From the NCBI RefSeq assembly GCF_016595155.1, contig NZ_JAENGP010000021.1, positions 1 through 33,803 on the forward strand: DNA of 33,803 nt, written 5' to 3'. The notes under the pieces are model-generated. The model was not told the DNA's origin and ran no database searches. It saw nothing but the letters and a program-made list of their open reading frames with translations. This DNA is from Advenella mandrilli. Lineage in GTDB: Bacteria > Pseudomonadota > Gammaproteobacteria > Burkholderiales > Burkholderiaceae_B. Below are positions 7,616 through 15,285 of this stretch, one piece after another (positions within the stretch are counted from its first letter, which is position 1; each line of letters begins with the position of its first letter). The position numbers and the translations under genes were made by a program.

Positions 7616-8485
7616 ATGACATACGATGAAGAAATTCCTTTGACTGATTATATTCTGAATGAACCTTACGGGAAGTCTGTTGGGGCAGTTCACCGTGGGC
7701 TGGAAATATTTGAGCTTTTTTCTGTTGAACAGTGTTCACTTACCGTTGGTGAAATTTCCGAAAAACTTGGCTACCCTCAATCAAGTACCTCTGTACTTTT
7801 GCATGGTTTGCATAAATTGGGGTATCTTGCATATGATCGGTATAATCGTACTTTCTACCCTACAGTCCGCGTGTCTTTTCTTGGAATGTGGATGTACCAT
7901 CGAATTTTTAATGATGGAAGCCTCCTGAAACTGATGGAGGACTTGGCGTCAGCCAGTGGACATGTTGTTCTTCTTGCAATTCAGAATGGTTTGTATGCTC
8001 AGTATATGCACATCGTATCAGCTCGTACATCAAGGGTTGGCCTGAAGCCAGGGCTAATGCGTCCGATTTGCCGTGCGGCAGTGGGTAAAGTTCTTTTAAC
8101 CCTAAATGAGGACGAGGAAATACGTCGGATCGTTCGAAACGTCAATATCATGGATAATACATTTGCAGAGCCTGTAGATCCGGATATTTTACTTGAAGAA
8201 ATTTACGAGTGTCGACGAACTGGTTTCGCATATAGCCGATCTTCGGTTACGTCAGGATCTTCAGTTATTGCTACACAGCTCCCTTTGAATGTTGCTGGTG
8301 TACCGTTAGCAATAGGAATTGGGGTTCACTCCTCAGAATTTGAGGATGTCAAATGTCGTATACAAAGCTTGTTAACAAGCAGTTTGGCACAGCATTTTAA
8401 TTCATCAGTAGTTTCTGCCAATATGACCAGCTCCTGGATACCTCCAACGCAGAGTCACTATCGTGTTCCTAAAAAACAGGATTAA
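7616..8485 (+). CDS. IclR family transcriptional regulator
   Basis: This is a 289-residue IclR-type regulator. The winged helix-turn-helix lies near residues 43-85 (LTVGEISEKLGYPQSSTS followed by LLHGLHKLGYL). The effector-binding domain follows, with SARTSRVGLKPGLMRPICRAAVGKVLL (about 140-166) and the late ATQLPLNVAGVPLAIGIGV motif. About 20 extra residues precede the core. It follows the CoA-transferase by 138 bases in the same direction and ends in a shared terminator with the converging SDR gene. By position it is the natural local regulator of the operon and perhaps of the reverse Bug/SDR pair. The TTGGATAG-type repeats upstream of both transcription units are candidate targets (inference). 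The ribosome binding site is weak. Confidence 0.92.
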   Translation: MTYDEEIPLTDYILNEPYGKSVGAVHRGLEIFELFSVEQCSLTVGEISEKLGYPQSSTSVLLHGLHKLGYLAYDRYNRTFYPTVRVSFLGMWMYHRIFNDGSLLKLMEDLASASGHVVLLAIQNGLYAQYMHIVSARTSRVGLKPGLMRPICRAAVGKVLLTLNEDEEIRRIVRNVNIMDNTFAEPVDPDILLEEIYECRRTGFAYSRSSVTSGSSVIATQLPLNVAGVPLAIGIGVHSSEFEDVKCRIQSLLTSSLAQHFNSSVVSANMTSSWIPPTQSHYRVPKKQD

Positions 8486-8518
8486 TACCCTGCCCTGAAG
8501 GAGAGTATTAATCCTGTT
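8475..8518. terminator. Bidirectional terminator between IclR and SDR genes
   Basis: Perfect 14-bp arms AACAGGATTAATAC (8475-8488) and GTATTAATCCTGTT (8505-8518) enclose a 16-base loop. The left arm contains the stop codon of the IclR gene, and the SDR stop lies 6 bases beyond the right arm. An A-run (8471-8476) at the left serves as a U-run for the minus transcript. The placement between convergent genes supports termination. Confidence 0.7.
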
Positions 8519-8523
8519 ACTTG

Positions 8524-9273
8524 TTAATGTGTACTACCTATTGTCAGTCCACCGCAGACAAACAATGTTTGACCTGTGACAAAGCCAGCTTTATCCGATA
8601 TAAAATACTCCACTGCTGCAGCGACATCCTCGGGTTCACCTATACGTTTTATAGGTATTTCATTGATAATGGATTGGGTTTTTGGGCTGTCTTTGGGATT
8701 GCTACGCCAGAATAGCTCGGTGCCAATAGGACCAGGACCCACCGCATTAACAGTAATACCATAGCGTCCAAGCTCTAAAGCCCAAGTTCTAGTCATGCCA
8801 ATTAGTGCTGCTTTTGTTCCAGAATAAATGGTTCTTCCTTCCTTGCCCAGTGCAGAACGGCTAGTAATATTTATTATGCGTCCAAAACTAGCAGCTTTCA
8901 TTGCAGGTAAAACTGCTTGAGCACAAAGTATGGCCGCACGTACATTAATATCAGTGAGACGTTGGAATGCATCTAGGCTAACATCTTCTAAATTCAACGG
9001 ACCACCTACGCCAGCGTTGTTTATTAAATAAAGAATATTATTTGATTCACAAACCTGTTTTAGAACTTTTTGCAGTTGTGAAGCATTAGAAATGTCTACT
9101 TGAATATGCGCAGCCGGGCTAAAGTCAAGAGGAGGAGAGATATCCAGGTTATAGACAGGAATACCATTTTCAACTAAGGACTTTGTGATTGAAGCACCAA
9201 TCCCTCTGCTGCCCCCAGTGACAATAGCCGCAAAATTTTTACTGTTGTCTTGTTTAATATGTTTGTTTGTCAT
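8524..9273 (-). CDS. Short-chain dehydrogenase/reductase (FabG-like)
   Basis: This is a 249-residue classical SDR. It shows the Rossmann motif TGGSRGIGASI (about 19-29), the structural NNAGVGG (about 88-94), catalytic Ser in NITSRSALG (about 138), YSGTKAALIG with the Tyr-x3-Lys pair (about 152-156), and the C-terminal VTGQTLFVCGGLTIG. It should reduce or oxidise a hydroxy/keto group using NAD(P)(H). It lies downstream of the Bug binding protein in the same direction (69-base gap), so the two may be co-transcribed from the promoter near 10,310. It shares the low G+C of the island. The substrate is unknown; a hydroxy-acid related to C5 diacid metabolism is only a context-based guess. Confidence 0.9.
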   Translation of the reverse strand: MTNKHIKQDNSKNFAAIVTGGSRGIGASITKSLVENGIPVYNLDISPPLDFSPAAHIQVDISNASQLQKVLKQVCESNNILYLINNAGVGGPLNLEDVSLDAFQRLTDINVRAAILCAQAVLPAMKAASFGRIINITSRSALGKEGRTIYSGTKAALIGMTRTWALELGRYGITVNAVGPGPIGTELFWRSNPKDSPKTQSIINEIPIKRIGEPEDVAAAVEYFISDKAGFVTGQTLFVCGGLTIGSTH

Positions 9274-9342
9274 GATGTTGATAAAACGTGTTGATAAATC
9301 GACAAATTTAATTGCTATAAGGCTGCGCGTTTGGCTATTAGG

Positions 9343-10308
9343 CTATTCAATCCTGAGGTTGGTCTCTTTTACTAGCTCACCCCATTTTTTGTTTTCAGCA
9401 CGAATGATTTCCGCGAATTTTTCAGGGCTGTACAAAGCAGGCACTGTTCCTTGATTCGTAAAAAATGCCGTTAATTCAGGTGTCTGTAACGTTTTGTTAA
9501 TTGCCTCATTCAAAATCTTTACAATTTCTGGCTTGGTTCCGGCAGGTGCCACAACAGCATTCCAGCCTACTGTTATACACCCCGGTACGATTTCGGTAAC
9601 GGCCGGTACTTCTTGCAGCGAATTAACGCGTTCTTTACTGAAAACACCTAATGCTTTGATTTCACCACTTTTGATGGACTCCAGAGCAGACTCCAGACTA
9701 ACGATGCCTATATCAATGTGATTTCCCATTACTGCCACAAGAGCGGGAGAGCTGCCTTTAAAGGGAATATGTAATATTTCTGTCCCTGTCATATTTTGGA
9801 ACATAGCACCTGCCAGATGGGCAGCACTGCCTTGCCCATATGAGCCGTAAGTGAGACCTTTTTCTTTAACTTTTGCTTGCTCAATGACATCTTGTATTGA
9901 TTGATAAGGTGAGTTTTTGTTCGTTACCATGACAAGGGGAATATCTGCTAACAGAGCAACTGGTGCAAAATCTTTTTCTGCATCGTAACGTACTTTGTAG
10001 ATATGCGGGTTAATTGTCAATGAACTAGAGGCGTACAGAATGGTATAGCCGTCAGGTTTTTGATTGGCCACATAGTCTGTCGCGATCATTGTATTGGCAC
10101 CTGGCTTATTTTCTACAATTACTTGCTGTTTTAATGTATCAATTAATTTAGAGGCCATAAGTCTGCCTAAAGAGTCTGCACCACCACCGGGAGTGTAAGG
10201 CATGATCATTCGAATTGATTCTTTTGGATAGTCGACTGAGTTAGTCGCAAAACAATTAAATGAAAGTAGGGTTCCTACGGTGACAACTGCCGCGCGCATT
10301 ATATTCAT
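9343..10308 (-). CDS. Bug/TctC family periplasmic solute-binding protein
   Basis: This is a 321-residue Bug protein, the extracytoplasmic binding component of tripartite tricarboxylate transporters. An N-terminal signal peptide ends near SFNCFA (about residue 21). The mature part begins with the family hallmarks YPKESIRMIMPYTPGGGADSLGRLM (about 27-51) and continues with VIVENKPGANTMIATDYVA, YGSYGQGSAAHLAGAMF and HIPFKGSSPALVAVMGNHID. No TctA/TctB membrane genes are nearby, which is common for orphan Bug proteins in Bordetella-like bacteria. By location the ligand may be the carboxylate consumed by the operon at 1036-7477. The start is supported by AAGGATGAG upstream of ATG on the minus strand. 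Confidence 0.93.
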   Translation of the reverse strand: MNIMRAAVVTVGTLLSFNCFATNSVDYPKESIRMIMPYTPGGGADSLGRLMASKLIDTLKQQVIVENKPGANTMIATDYVANQKPDGYTILYASSSLTINPHIYKVRYDAEKDFAPVALLADIPLVMVTNKNSPYQSIQDVIEQAKVKEKGLTYGSYGQGSAAHLAGAMFQNMTGTEILHIPFKGSSPALVAVMGNHIDIGIVSLESALESIKSGEIKALGVFSKERVNSLQEVPAVTEIVPGCITVGWNAVVAPAGTKPEIVKILNEAINKTLQTPELTAFFTNQGTVPALYSPEKFAEIIRAENKKWGELVKETNLRIE

Positions 10309-10615
10309 ATCTCATCCTTGTGTAGTTTTGGTTTTGTACTGAGTTTTTATTATCAGGCTGGGTCTATGAACAGTCAATTTGACAGAGTAAGATATCATGG
10401 ACGTGATATTCACTACGGCTTGCCGATAGCAAGTTGCCAAATTATCGCTTGGATAGCCACTTAGGCAAAACGAGAATTCTCCGTGCAAAATTTTCTGATT
10501 TTATTAAAATTCAGAACATATCAGGAAACAAATACGGAACAAAATAAAACAGGCTGAATGCTTACGATTGAATCAGACTCAGAGGGTGTTGGTGACGGCT
10601 CTTTTCATAGATAAC
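10309..10615 (-). promoter_or_regulatory. AT-rich upstream region of the Bug gene
   Basis: No gene is seen in these roughly 300 bases. A further TTGGATAG copy (TTGGATAGCCAC from 10449) lies about 140 bases before the Bug start, resembling the pair in front of the MmgE/PrpD gene. Short arms ATATCA/TGATAT (10392-10397 and 10404-10409) and an imperfect AT-rich palindrome around 10496-10515 are additional possible binding sites. Promoter boxes were not assigned. Confidence 0.35.
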
Positions 10616-11018
10616 GTAAGCGATCCACCAAGCACATAGTTTTCAAGCGGCGAGTTCTGTGACAACCTGTTGAGCACTTACTTTCCAAGGGAGCAGTGCC
10701 TCAATGTCTTCAACCGTTTTAGTAACCGGCAAACGTTCGAGCACATGTTTAAGCCAGGCGTAGGGCTCATGCCCATTGGCTTGAGCGGTTTGCACCAGAG
10801 AATAGATAACCGCGCTGGCGTATTGGCAAACAGCCAGCCCTTTCGCCCAGCTTGCCCTTGGGCACCACCACCGGCAAAGCAGCATCTAGCCATTCACGCA
10901 ATGCGGCCAGCACCGGCAGGCTATGCGTCTGACGGGCCAGTTCGGCAACCGTCAGGTTGTAAGGCGGGAGTAATTTATTAAGTAGCGCTTGTTTACGTTC
11001 ATGGGAATAACGGGCCAT
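10616..11018 (-). pseudogene. Hybrid IS3/IS66 transposase remnant
   Basis: The minus strand starts with an IS3-type OrfA N-terminus, MARYSHERKQALLNKLLPPY (11018 downwards), and after VAELARQ switches without a break to an IS66 TnpC segment (LAALREWLDAALPVVVPKGK). A frame change then leads to RKGWLFANTPA and another to the TnpC C-terminus IYSLVQTAQANGHEPYAWLK and IEALLPWKVSAQ, with a stop at 10643. Sequence between KLGE and the RKGWLF motif, including most of the catalytic part, is missing. GTAAGCG at 10616, typical of IS66 inverted-repeat ends, marks the likely element edge. The remnant bounds the low-GC island on the right and is clearly non-functional. Confidence 0.75.
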
Positions 11019-11266
11019 GATGAGTGTTCTTGACCGCCTGTTTTAGTTGAAATAGGAGGGTGACAACTATCCTGATATAGGGGGAATACTTCACGCTTCC
11101 ATCAAAATTTCGTAAACATAATTGGAGCTGGTTACGATCATTGTATTTGGTTATACTTGCTGTTACAAAAAACAAGCAGTAACTGCGCTGGCCAAGGCAG
11201 AAAACAGCATTCAGTCACGCATCCCATAAGACTGAACATATAACATTTACAGAGACATCAAATAAA

Positions 11267-12934
11267 ATGCGAAATTTCTTCAGATCTTTATCCGGATTTG
11301 GACTCATATTGGGCATCTTGCTTTTTGCCGCATCCTTAACACCCAGCCTGATTCCCCGCAACCAGGTGGTGCAGGGCGTGCTTTCGGGTTTTGCTTTTGC
11401 TGCGGGTTATGGCATTGGCGTTGTGTTACGCAGTGTTTACCGCTATCTTGAGTTGCCAGGCTTGTCTTCAGCCAGTTTAAAGGTGGTAAGGCCGGTTGCC
11501 ATCGTTGCTTGTCTGGGTTTAATAACAACGGCTCTTTATCATGTCAAAACCTGGCAGAATTCAATTCGAAGCGTCATGAATATGGAGCCCCTGGAAACCG
11601 GGTATCCATTAAGTGTCAGTGTTATCGCCATTATCTGTTTTGCAATTTTGTTATTGATATCCCGTGGGCTAATCCTGTTTGGTAAAATGCTGGCAGGCAA
11701 ATTTTATCAACGCTTCCCGCGTCGGGTCTCTCTGGTGGCAGGTGTGGTGCTGGCGGTGTTTCTCATCATTACATTAACCAACGGTGTTTTGGTTGAATAT
11801 ACATTCCGGGCCTTAGACCGGTCTTTTCAGCAATACGATGCACTGTTAGAGCCTGACCGTCCCCAACCGCTTATCGCGGAGCGGGCAGGCAGTATTAATT
11901 CAAAACTGGACTGGCGTGAATTGGGGCGGGCAGGAAGAGAGTTCGTGGCATCGGGCCCTACCGCAGCAGATATTACCGCATTTACCGGTCAAAATGCACT
12001 TGAACCCATACGGCTTTATGCCGGTTTGCAGGTGGCGGACAGTCCCATGGAACGTGCGCGCTTATTGCTGGATGAACTGATACGCGTGAAGGCTTTTGAT
12101 CGCTCAACACTGGTCATCATTACGCCAACCGGCACAGGCTGGGTAGATCCTTCAGCCATGGATGGGCTGGAGTACTTGCTTCATGGTGATGTGGCCAGTG
12201 TGGCTTTACAGTACTCTTATTTGAATAGCCCGATGTCACTGGTTTTCCAGCCTGAAAGCGGCCTGGAATCCGCGCAGGCGCTATTTCGGACGGTTTATGA
12301 CTATTGGAAAGAGCTTCCCGCCAGCCAGCGGCCCGAATTGTATCTGCATGGGTTAAGTCTTGGCGCTTTCAATTCCCAGCGCTCATTCACGTTCCTGGAT
12401 ATTCTGGGTGATCCGATTAATGGCGCTGTCTGGAGCGGACCGCCGTTTCCAAGTGAATTGTGGCGCTCTTTAACGAATAACCGGGAGGCCGGGTCAACAG
12501 AATGGCTGCCGGTTTTTGAGGATGGCAGGTTCGTACGGTTTATGAACCAGGATGGCATGCCCAACGCCAAAGATGTTCCATGGGGTGATTTGCGTTTTGT
12601 TTACTTGCAGTATGCTAGTGATGCCATTACCTTTTTTGAAAAGGGTCTGCTTTATCAGGAAGCCGACTGGATGAAAAAGCCAAGAGGGCCTGATGTTTCA
12701 CCGCTCCTTAAATGGTATCCCGTCGTCAGCATGCTGCAGATACTTATCGACATGCCCTTGTCCGATACGGTGCCCATGGGATATGGTCATGTTTATGCGC
12801 CCGGGCATTATCTGAACGCCTGGATTGAAGTGACCGGGATTGATTCTTGGTTACCGGAACAGATTGATGCGCTTAAAGTGTTGCTGTTGAAGAAAAGCGA
12901 AGGCGGAGAAGGGTATGAGTCCCGTGGCGGATAA
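11267..12934 (+). CDS. Membrane-anchored alpha/beta-hydrolase (Abhydrolase_9/DUF2319-like)
   Basis: This is a 555-residue protein. The N-terminal third is hydrophobic with about four to five membrane segments (near 12-30, 35-55, 75-93, 108-132 and 150-175). A large soluble domain follows, beginning around ALDRSFQQYDALLEPD. It contains FDRSTLVIITPTGTGWVDP (about 281-299) and the nucleophile elbow LYLHGLSLGAFNSQRSF, with Ser in GLSLG near residue 364. A late VPMGYGHVYAPGHYLNAW supplies a likely catalytic His. This matches the two-domain Abhydrolase_9 family, whose substrate is not established. It is transcribed alone, with higher G+C than the island to its left. The region 11,019-11,266 before it holds no other gene. 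Confidence 0.85.
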   Translation: MRNFFRSLSGFGLILGILLFAASLTPSLIPRNQVVQGVLSGFAFAAGYGIGVVLRSVYRYLELPGLSSASLKVVRPVAIVACLGLITTALYHVKTWQNSIRSVMNMEPLETGYPLSVSVIAIICFAILLLISRGLILFGKMLAGKFYQRFPRRVSLVAGVVLAVFLIITLTNGVLVEYTFRALDRSFQQYDALLEPDRPQPLIAERAGSINSKLDWRELGRAGREFVASGPTAADITAFTGQNALEPIRLYAGLQVADSPMERARLLLDELIRVKAFDRSTLVIITPTGTGWVDPSAMDGLEYLLHGDVASVALQYSYLNSPMSLVFQPESGLESAQALFRTVYDYWKELPASQRPELYLHGLSLGAFNSQRSFTFLDILGDPINGAVWSGPPFPSELWRSLTNNREAGSTEWLPVFEDGRFVRFMNQDGMPNAKDVPWGDLRFVYLQYASDAITFFEKGLLYQEADWMKKPRGPDVSPLLKWYPVVSMLQILIDMPLSDTVPMGYGHVYAPGHYLNAWIEVTGIDSWLPEQIDALKVLLLKKSEGGEGYESRGG

Positions 12935-12989
12935 GGTTTTTTGCAGCTGATGTTAGCATCTAGCTGACCCAGACAAACCCATCCTGGCT

Positions 12990-13015
12990 CGCTCCCATGC
13001 TCCTGCGTGGGAGCG
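12990..13015. repeat. REP-like hairpin / terminator
   Basis: CGCTCCCATGC (12990-13000) pairs with GCGTGGGAGCG (13005-13015) around a TCCT loop, with one T-G wobble. The sequence resembles the extragenic palindromes of the CGCTCCCA...TGGGAGCG type scattered in many proteobacterial genomes. It lies between the convergent hydrolase and MFS genes, so it may also act as a terminator, although no strong U-run follows. Confidence 0.55.
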
Positions 13016-13043
13016 CGTACGAGAGTATCCATTATTGTTGGGT

Positions 13044-14234
13044 TTACAACCCCTCCCGATAAGACCGTTCGGAAAACCGCCAGCTCATCAAAATGAGCAA
13101 GACTGTTCCTGCCAGCATTAATCCCCAGGCATAAGTCAAATCCGCAAACACATCACGAACAATGCCGGCAAATAAAGGCAGGAAACTGGCAATCATATAG
13201 CCACCACCCTGAACAAAAGCGGCAAGGTCTCCGGCGCGGGCAGGTTCTTTGCTATGGCTTAAAGTAAGAATAAGCGATAGCGGAAAGATGGCGCCCAGGC
13301 CAATGCCCAGTAAAACAATGGCCGGGTAAACCAACGTTAAGGGTGCAAATATTAAACATAACAAACCCAACGCAAGGCAAAACAAAACCCCAATTAACAA
13401 GAAACGCTGGTCTTTAACACGGTGGGTAAAAACCGAAACGGTTAAACCGGCAAGCACTTCAATTACACTGATGCCACTCAGTAGAAAACCGGCGTTGGCG
13501 GCTTTCATGCCTAAAGAAGTATAAAAAGGGGGCAACCAAGCCAGCACCAGGGTATAGGCACCGGTTGAAATGCCAAAATAAATCATTAATTCCCAGGCAC
13601 GTGGCTGTTTCAGGAAAGAGCCTTGCCTTGTATGCGTATGATTATTGACGCTGACTTCGGCTTGTTTTTGGTTTTTTTTGTCTGTTAGCAGTAGCCAGGC
13701 AAGCAAGGTGAAAAGCGCCGGTATGGTCCAGATAGCCAATGCCGTGGATAAATGGGTGATGTCTTCCAGTTTAACCACCGCTGCAGCCGTAAAAGCCGCA
13801 CCACCCATAATGCCGGTCGTGTACAGCCCCATGACCCGGTTTGCGTGAGTATTAAAAATTCGTTTGATGATACTGGGTGCGAGTGCTTGAATCATGGCAA
13901 TACCTGCTCCGGCCACAACGGCGGTTAATAGTAAACCACCCGTACTTATCCATTGAAAGCGAGCCAGACAGGCCAGGGTAATGAGTAACAAACCCAGTGC
14001 AATGCCTTGCTTTTCTCCCAAAAAACCACGTAGAAATTTGCCCAGCCAGGCAAACACACCCATGACAAAAATGGGCAGGGTGGTTAACAGGCTGGCGGCA
14101 GTGTTGCTCATCTGGGTTGCTGCCTGAATGCTGTCAAGTAGCGGGCTGATCGAAGCCAGCACGGGGCGCAGGTTTAAGGCAACGGCAATAATGGCAAAAG
14201 CAAATAAAAGGGAGGTACGTTGAGAGGAGGGCAT
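13044..14234 (-). CDS. MFS transporter, CynX/NimT family
   Basis: This is a 396-residue, 12-segment major facilitator. The CynX/NimT family signature ALNLRPVLASISPLLDSI appears at the start (about 19-36), followed by regular hydrophobic helices. A central cytoplasmic loop (TDKKNQKQAEVSVNNHTHTR) divides two six-helix halves. The family includes the E. coli cyanate and 2-nitroimidazole transporters; the substrate here is unknown. I prefer the ATG at 14234 (MPSSQRTS) because the alternative 14258 start is a TTG without ribosome binding site. It is divergent from the IclR gene at 14465 with a roughly 230-base gap. A short piece resembling its C-terminus recurs at 17,669. Confidence 0.88.
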   Translation of the reverse strand: MPSSQRTSLLFAFAIIAVALNLRPVLASISPLLDSIQAATQMSNTAASLLTTLPIFVMGVFAWLGKFLRGFLGEKQGIALGLLLITLACLARFQWISTGGLLLTAVVAGAGIAMIQALAPSIIKRIFNTHANRVMGLYTTGIMGGAAFTAAAVVKLEDITHLSTALAIWTIPALFTLLAWLLLTDKKNQKQAEVSVNNHTHTRQGSFLKQPRAWELMIYFGISTGAYTLVLAWLPPFYTSLGMKAANAGFLLSGISVIEVLAGLTVSVFTHRVKDQRFLLIGVLFCLALGLLCLIFAPLTLVYPAIVLLGIGLGAIFPLSLILTLSHSKEPARAGDLAAFVQGGGYMIASFLPLFAGIVRDVFADLTYAWGLMLAGTVLLILMSWRFSERSYREGL

Positions 14235-14464
14235 GCAATCCAAGTAAAGTCGTGACAAGATAAGGGGATTCTACAGGAGAGTGGCAGTCTGGTTTTTAAT
14301 TCTTTTTTAAGTGGAGTTGGCAGGCTCTGGCAATTCGCGATTTTTGAATTTATGTGATCAGGTCCGATTTGGCAGTCTTTGCTAGTCCGAAGTAAGCACA
14401 TCCTTTATACTAGAACTTCCCGGCTCAGAATTTACCTGTACTTATTTGTTCAACTCTACATATA

Positions 14465-15250
14465 ATGACCAAGAAAAAATTATTAGAAGATGACGCGCTT
14501 GTTGTTAAATCAGTGGGCAAGGCCTTTGAGGTATTAAAGTGTTTTGAACAAACCAGTCAAAGTGAAAGAGAGCTAAGCCTGATGGATATTTGCAGGCTGA
14601 CCGGCTTTGATAAAAGCACGGCGCAACGGTTTACACATACTTTGCAAACGTTGGGTTATATCAATAAAAATGAGTCCAGCCGTCGTTATTCATTAAGCCT
14701 GAAAGTGCTGGATCTTGCGTTTCATTTTTTAAGGAACGATGCTTTTATCGAGACGGTGAATCCGCATCTGTTTGAGTTATGCCAGCTTAGCCGCTGTCGT
14801 GTAAGCCTAAGCCTGTTTGATGATACTGAAACGGTTTATGCAGTCCGTCATCAATATAAGTCAGAGTATTATTCTTCTTCATTATTGGGCAAGAGGGTAC
14901 CTATTTACTGTAGCGGCGGTGGCAGGTCAATATTGGCCTGTCTTGATGCCGGACAGCGTGATGATATTCTGGACCGTTCGGAATTCATCGCATTTACCCA
15001 TCATACCGTGCTTGACCGGCAGGTGATTTTGAATGAAATTGAATTGGCGGGAAAAAAAGGCTATGGGCTCACTAAAGAACAGTTTGTTTATGGTGAACTG
15101 GGCCTTGGTGCTGCCTTGCTGGACCGTCATGGATACCCGCTTGCGGCCATCCAGCTGGCCATTAACCAGTCAGAAATAAGCCTGGATGAGTTTGAAAAAA
15201 AATACGCGCCCATGTTGCTTGAAGCCGTGCAAAGAATAGGCGCATATTAA
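14465..15250 (+). CDS. IclR family transcriptional regulator
   Basis: This is a 261-residue IclR regulator. The winged HTH occupies about residues 33-78: ELSLMDICRLTGFDKSTAQR, then LGYINKNESSRRYSLSLKVL. The ligand-binding domain contains GKRVPIYCSGGGRSILA (about 139-155) and the terminal AALLDRHGYPLAAIQLAI. It faces the M20/Bug operon tail to tail and is divergent from the CynX-type transporter. Either could be its target, and regulation of the Bug/amidohydrolase pair is the commoner arrangement. The ATG has no clear ribosome binding site, but the N-terminus aligns well with the family. Confidence 0.9.
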   Translation: MTKKKLLEDDALVVKSVGKAFEVLKCFEQTSQSERELSLMDICRLTGFDKSTAQRFTHTLQTLGYINKNESSRRYSLSLKVLDLAFHFLRNDAFIETVNPHLFELCQLSRCRVSLSLFDDTETVYAVRHQYKSEYYSSSLLGKRVPIYCSGGGRSILACLDAGQRDDILDRSEFIAFTHHTVLDRQVILNEIELAGKKGYGLTKEQFVYGELGLGAALLDRHGYPLAAIQLAINQSEISLDEFEKKYAPMLLEAVQRIGAY

Positions 15251-15271
15251 TTGAAAACAGGCTTGAATCAG

Positions 15272-15285
15272 GCCGGTTAACCGGC
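15272..15285. terminator. Palindrome at convergent IclR/M20 gene ends
   Basis: GCCGGTTAACCGGC is a perfect 14-bp palindrome overlapping the stop codon of the amidohydrolase gene. It gives a short GC stem with a TTAA loop. No U-run is obvious on either side, so termination activity is uncertain. Confidence 0.35.
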
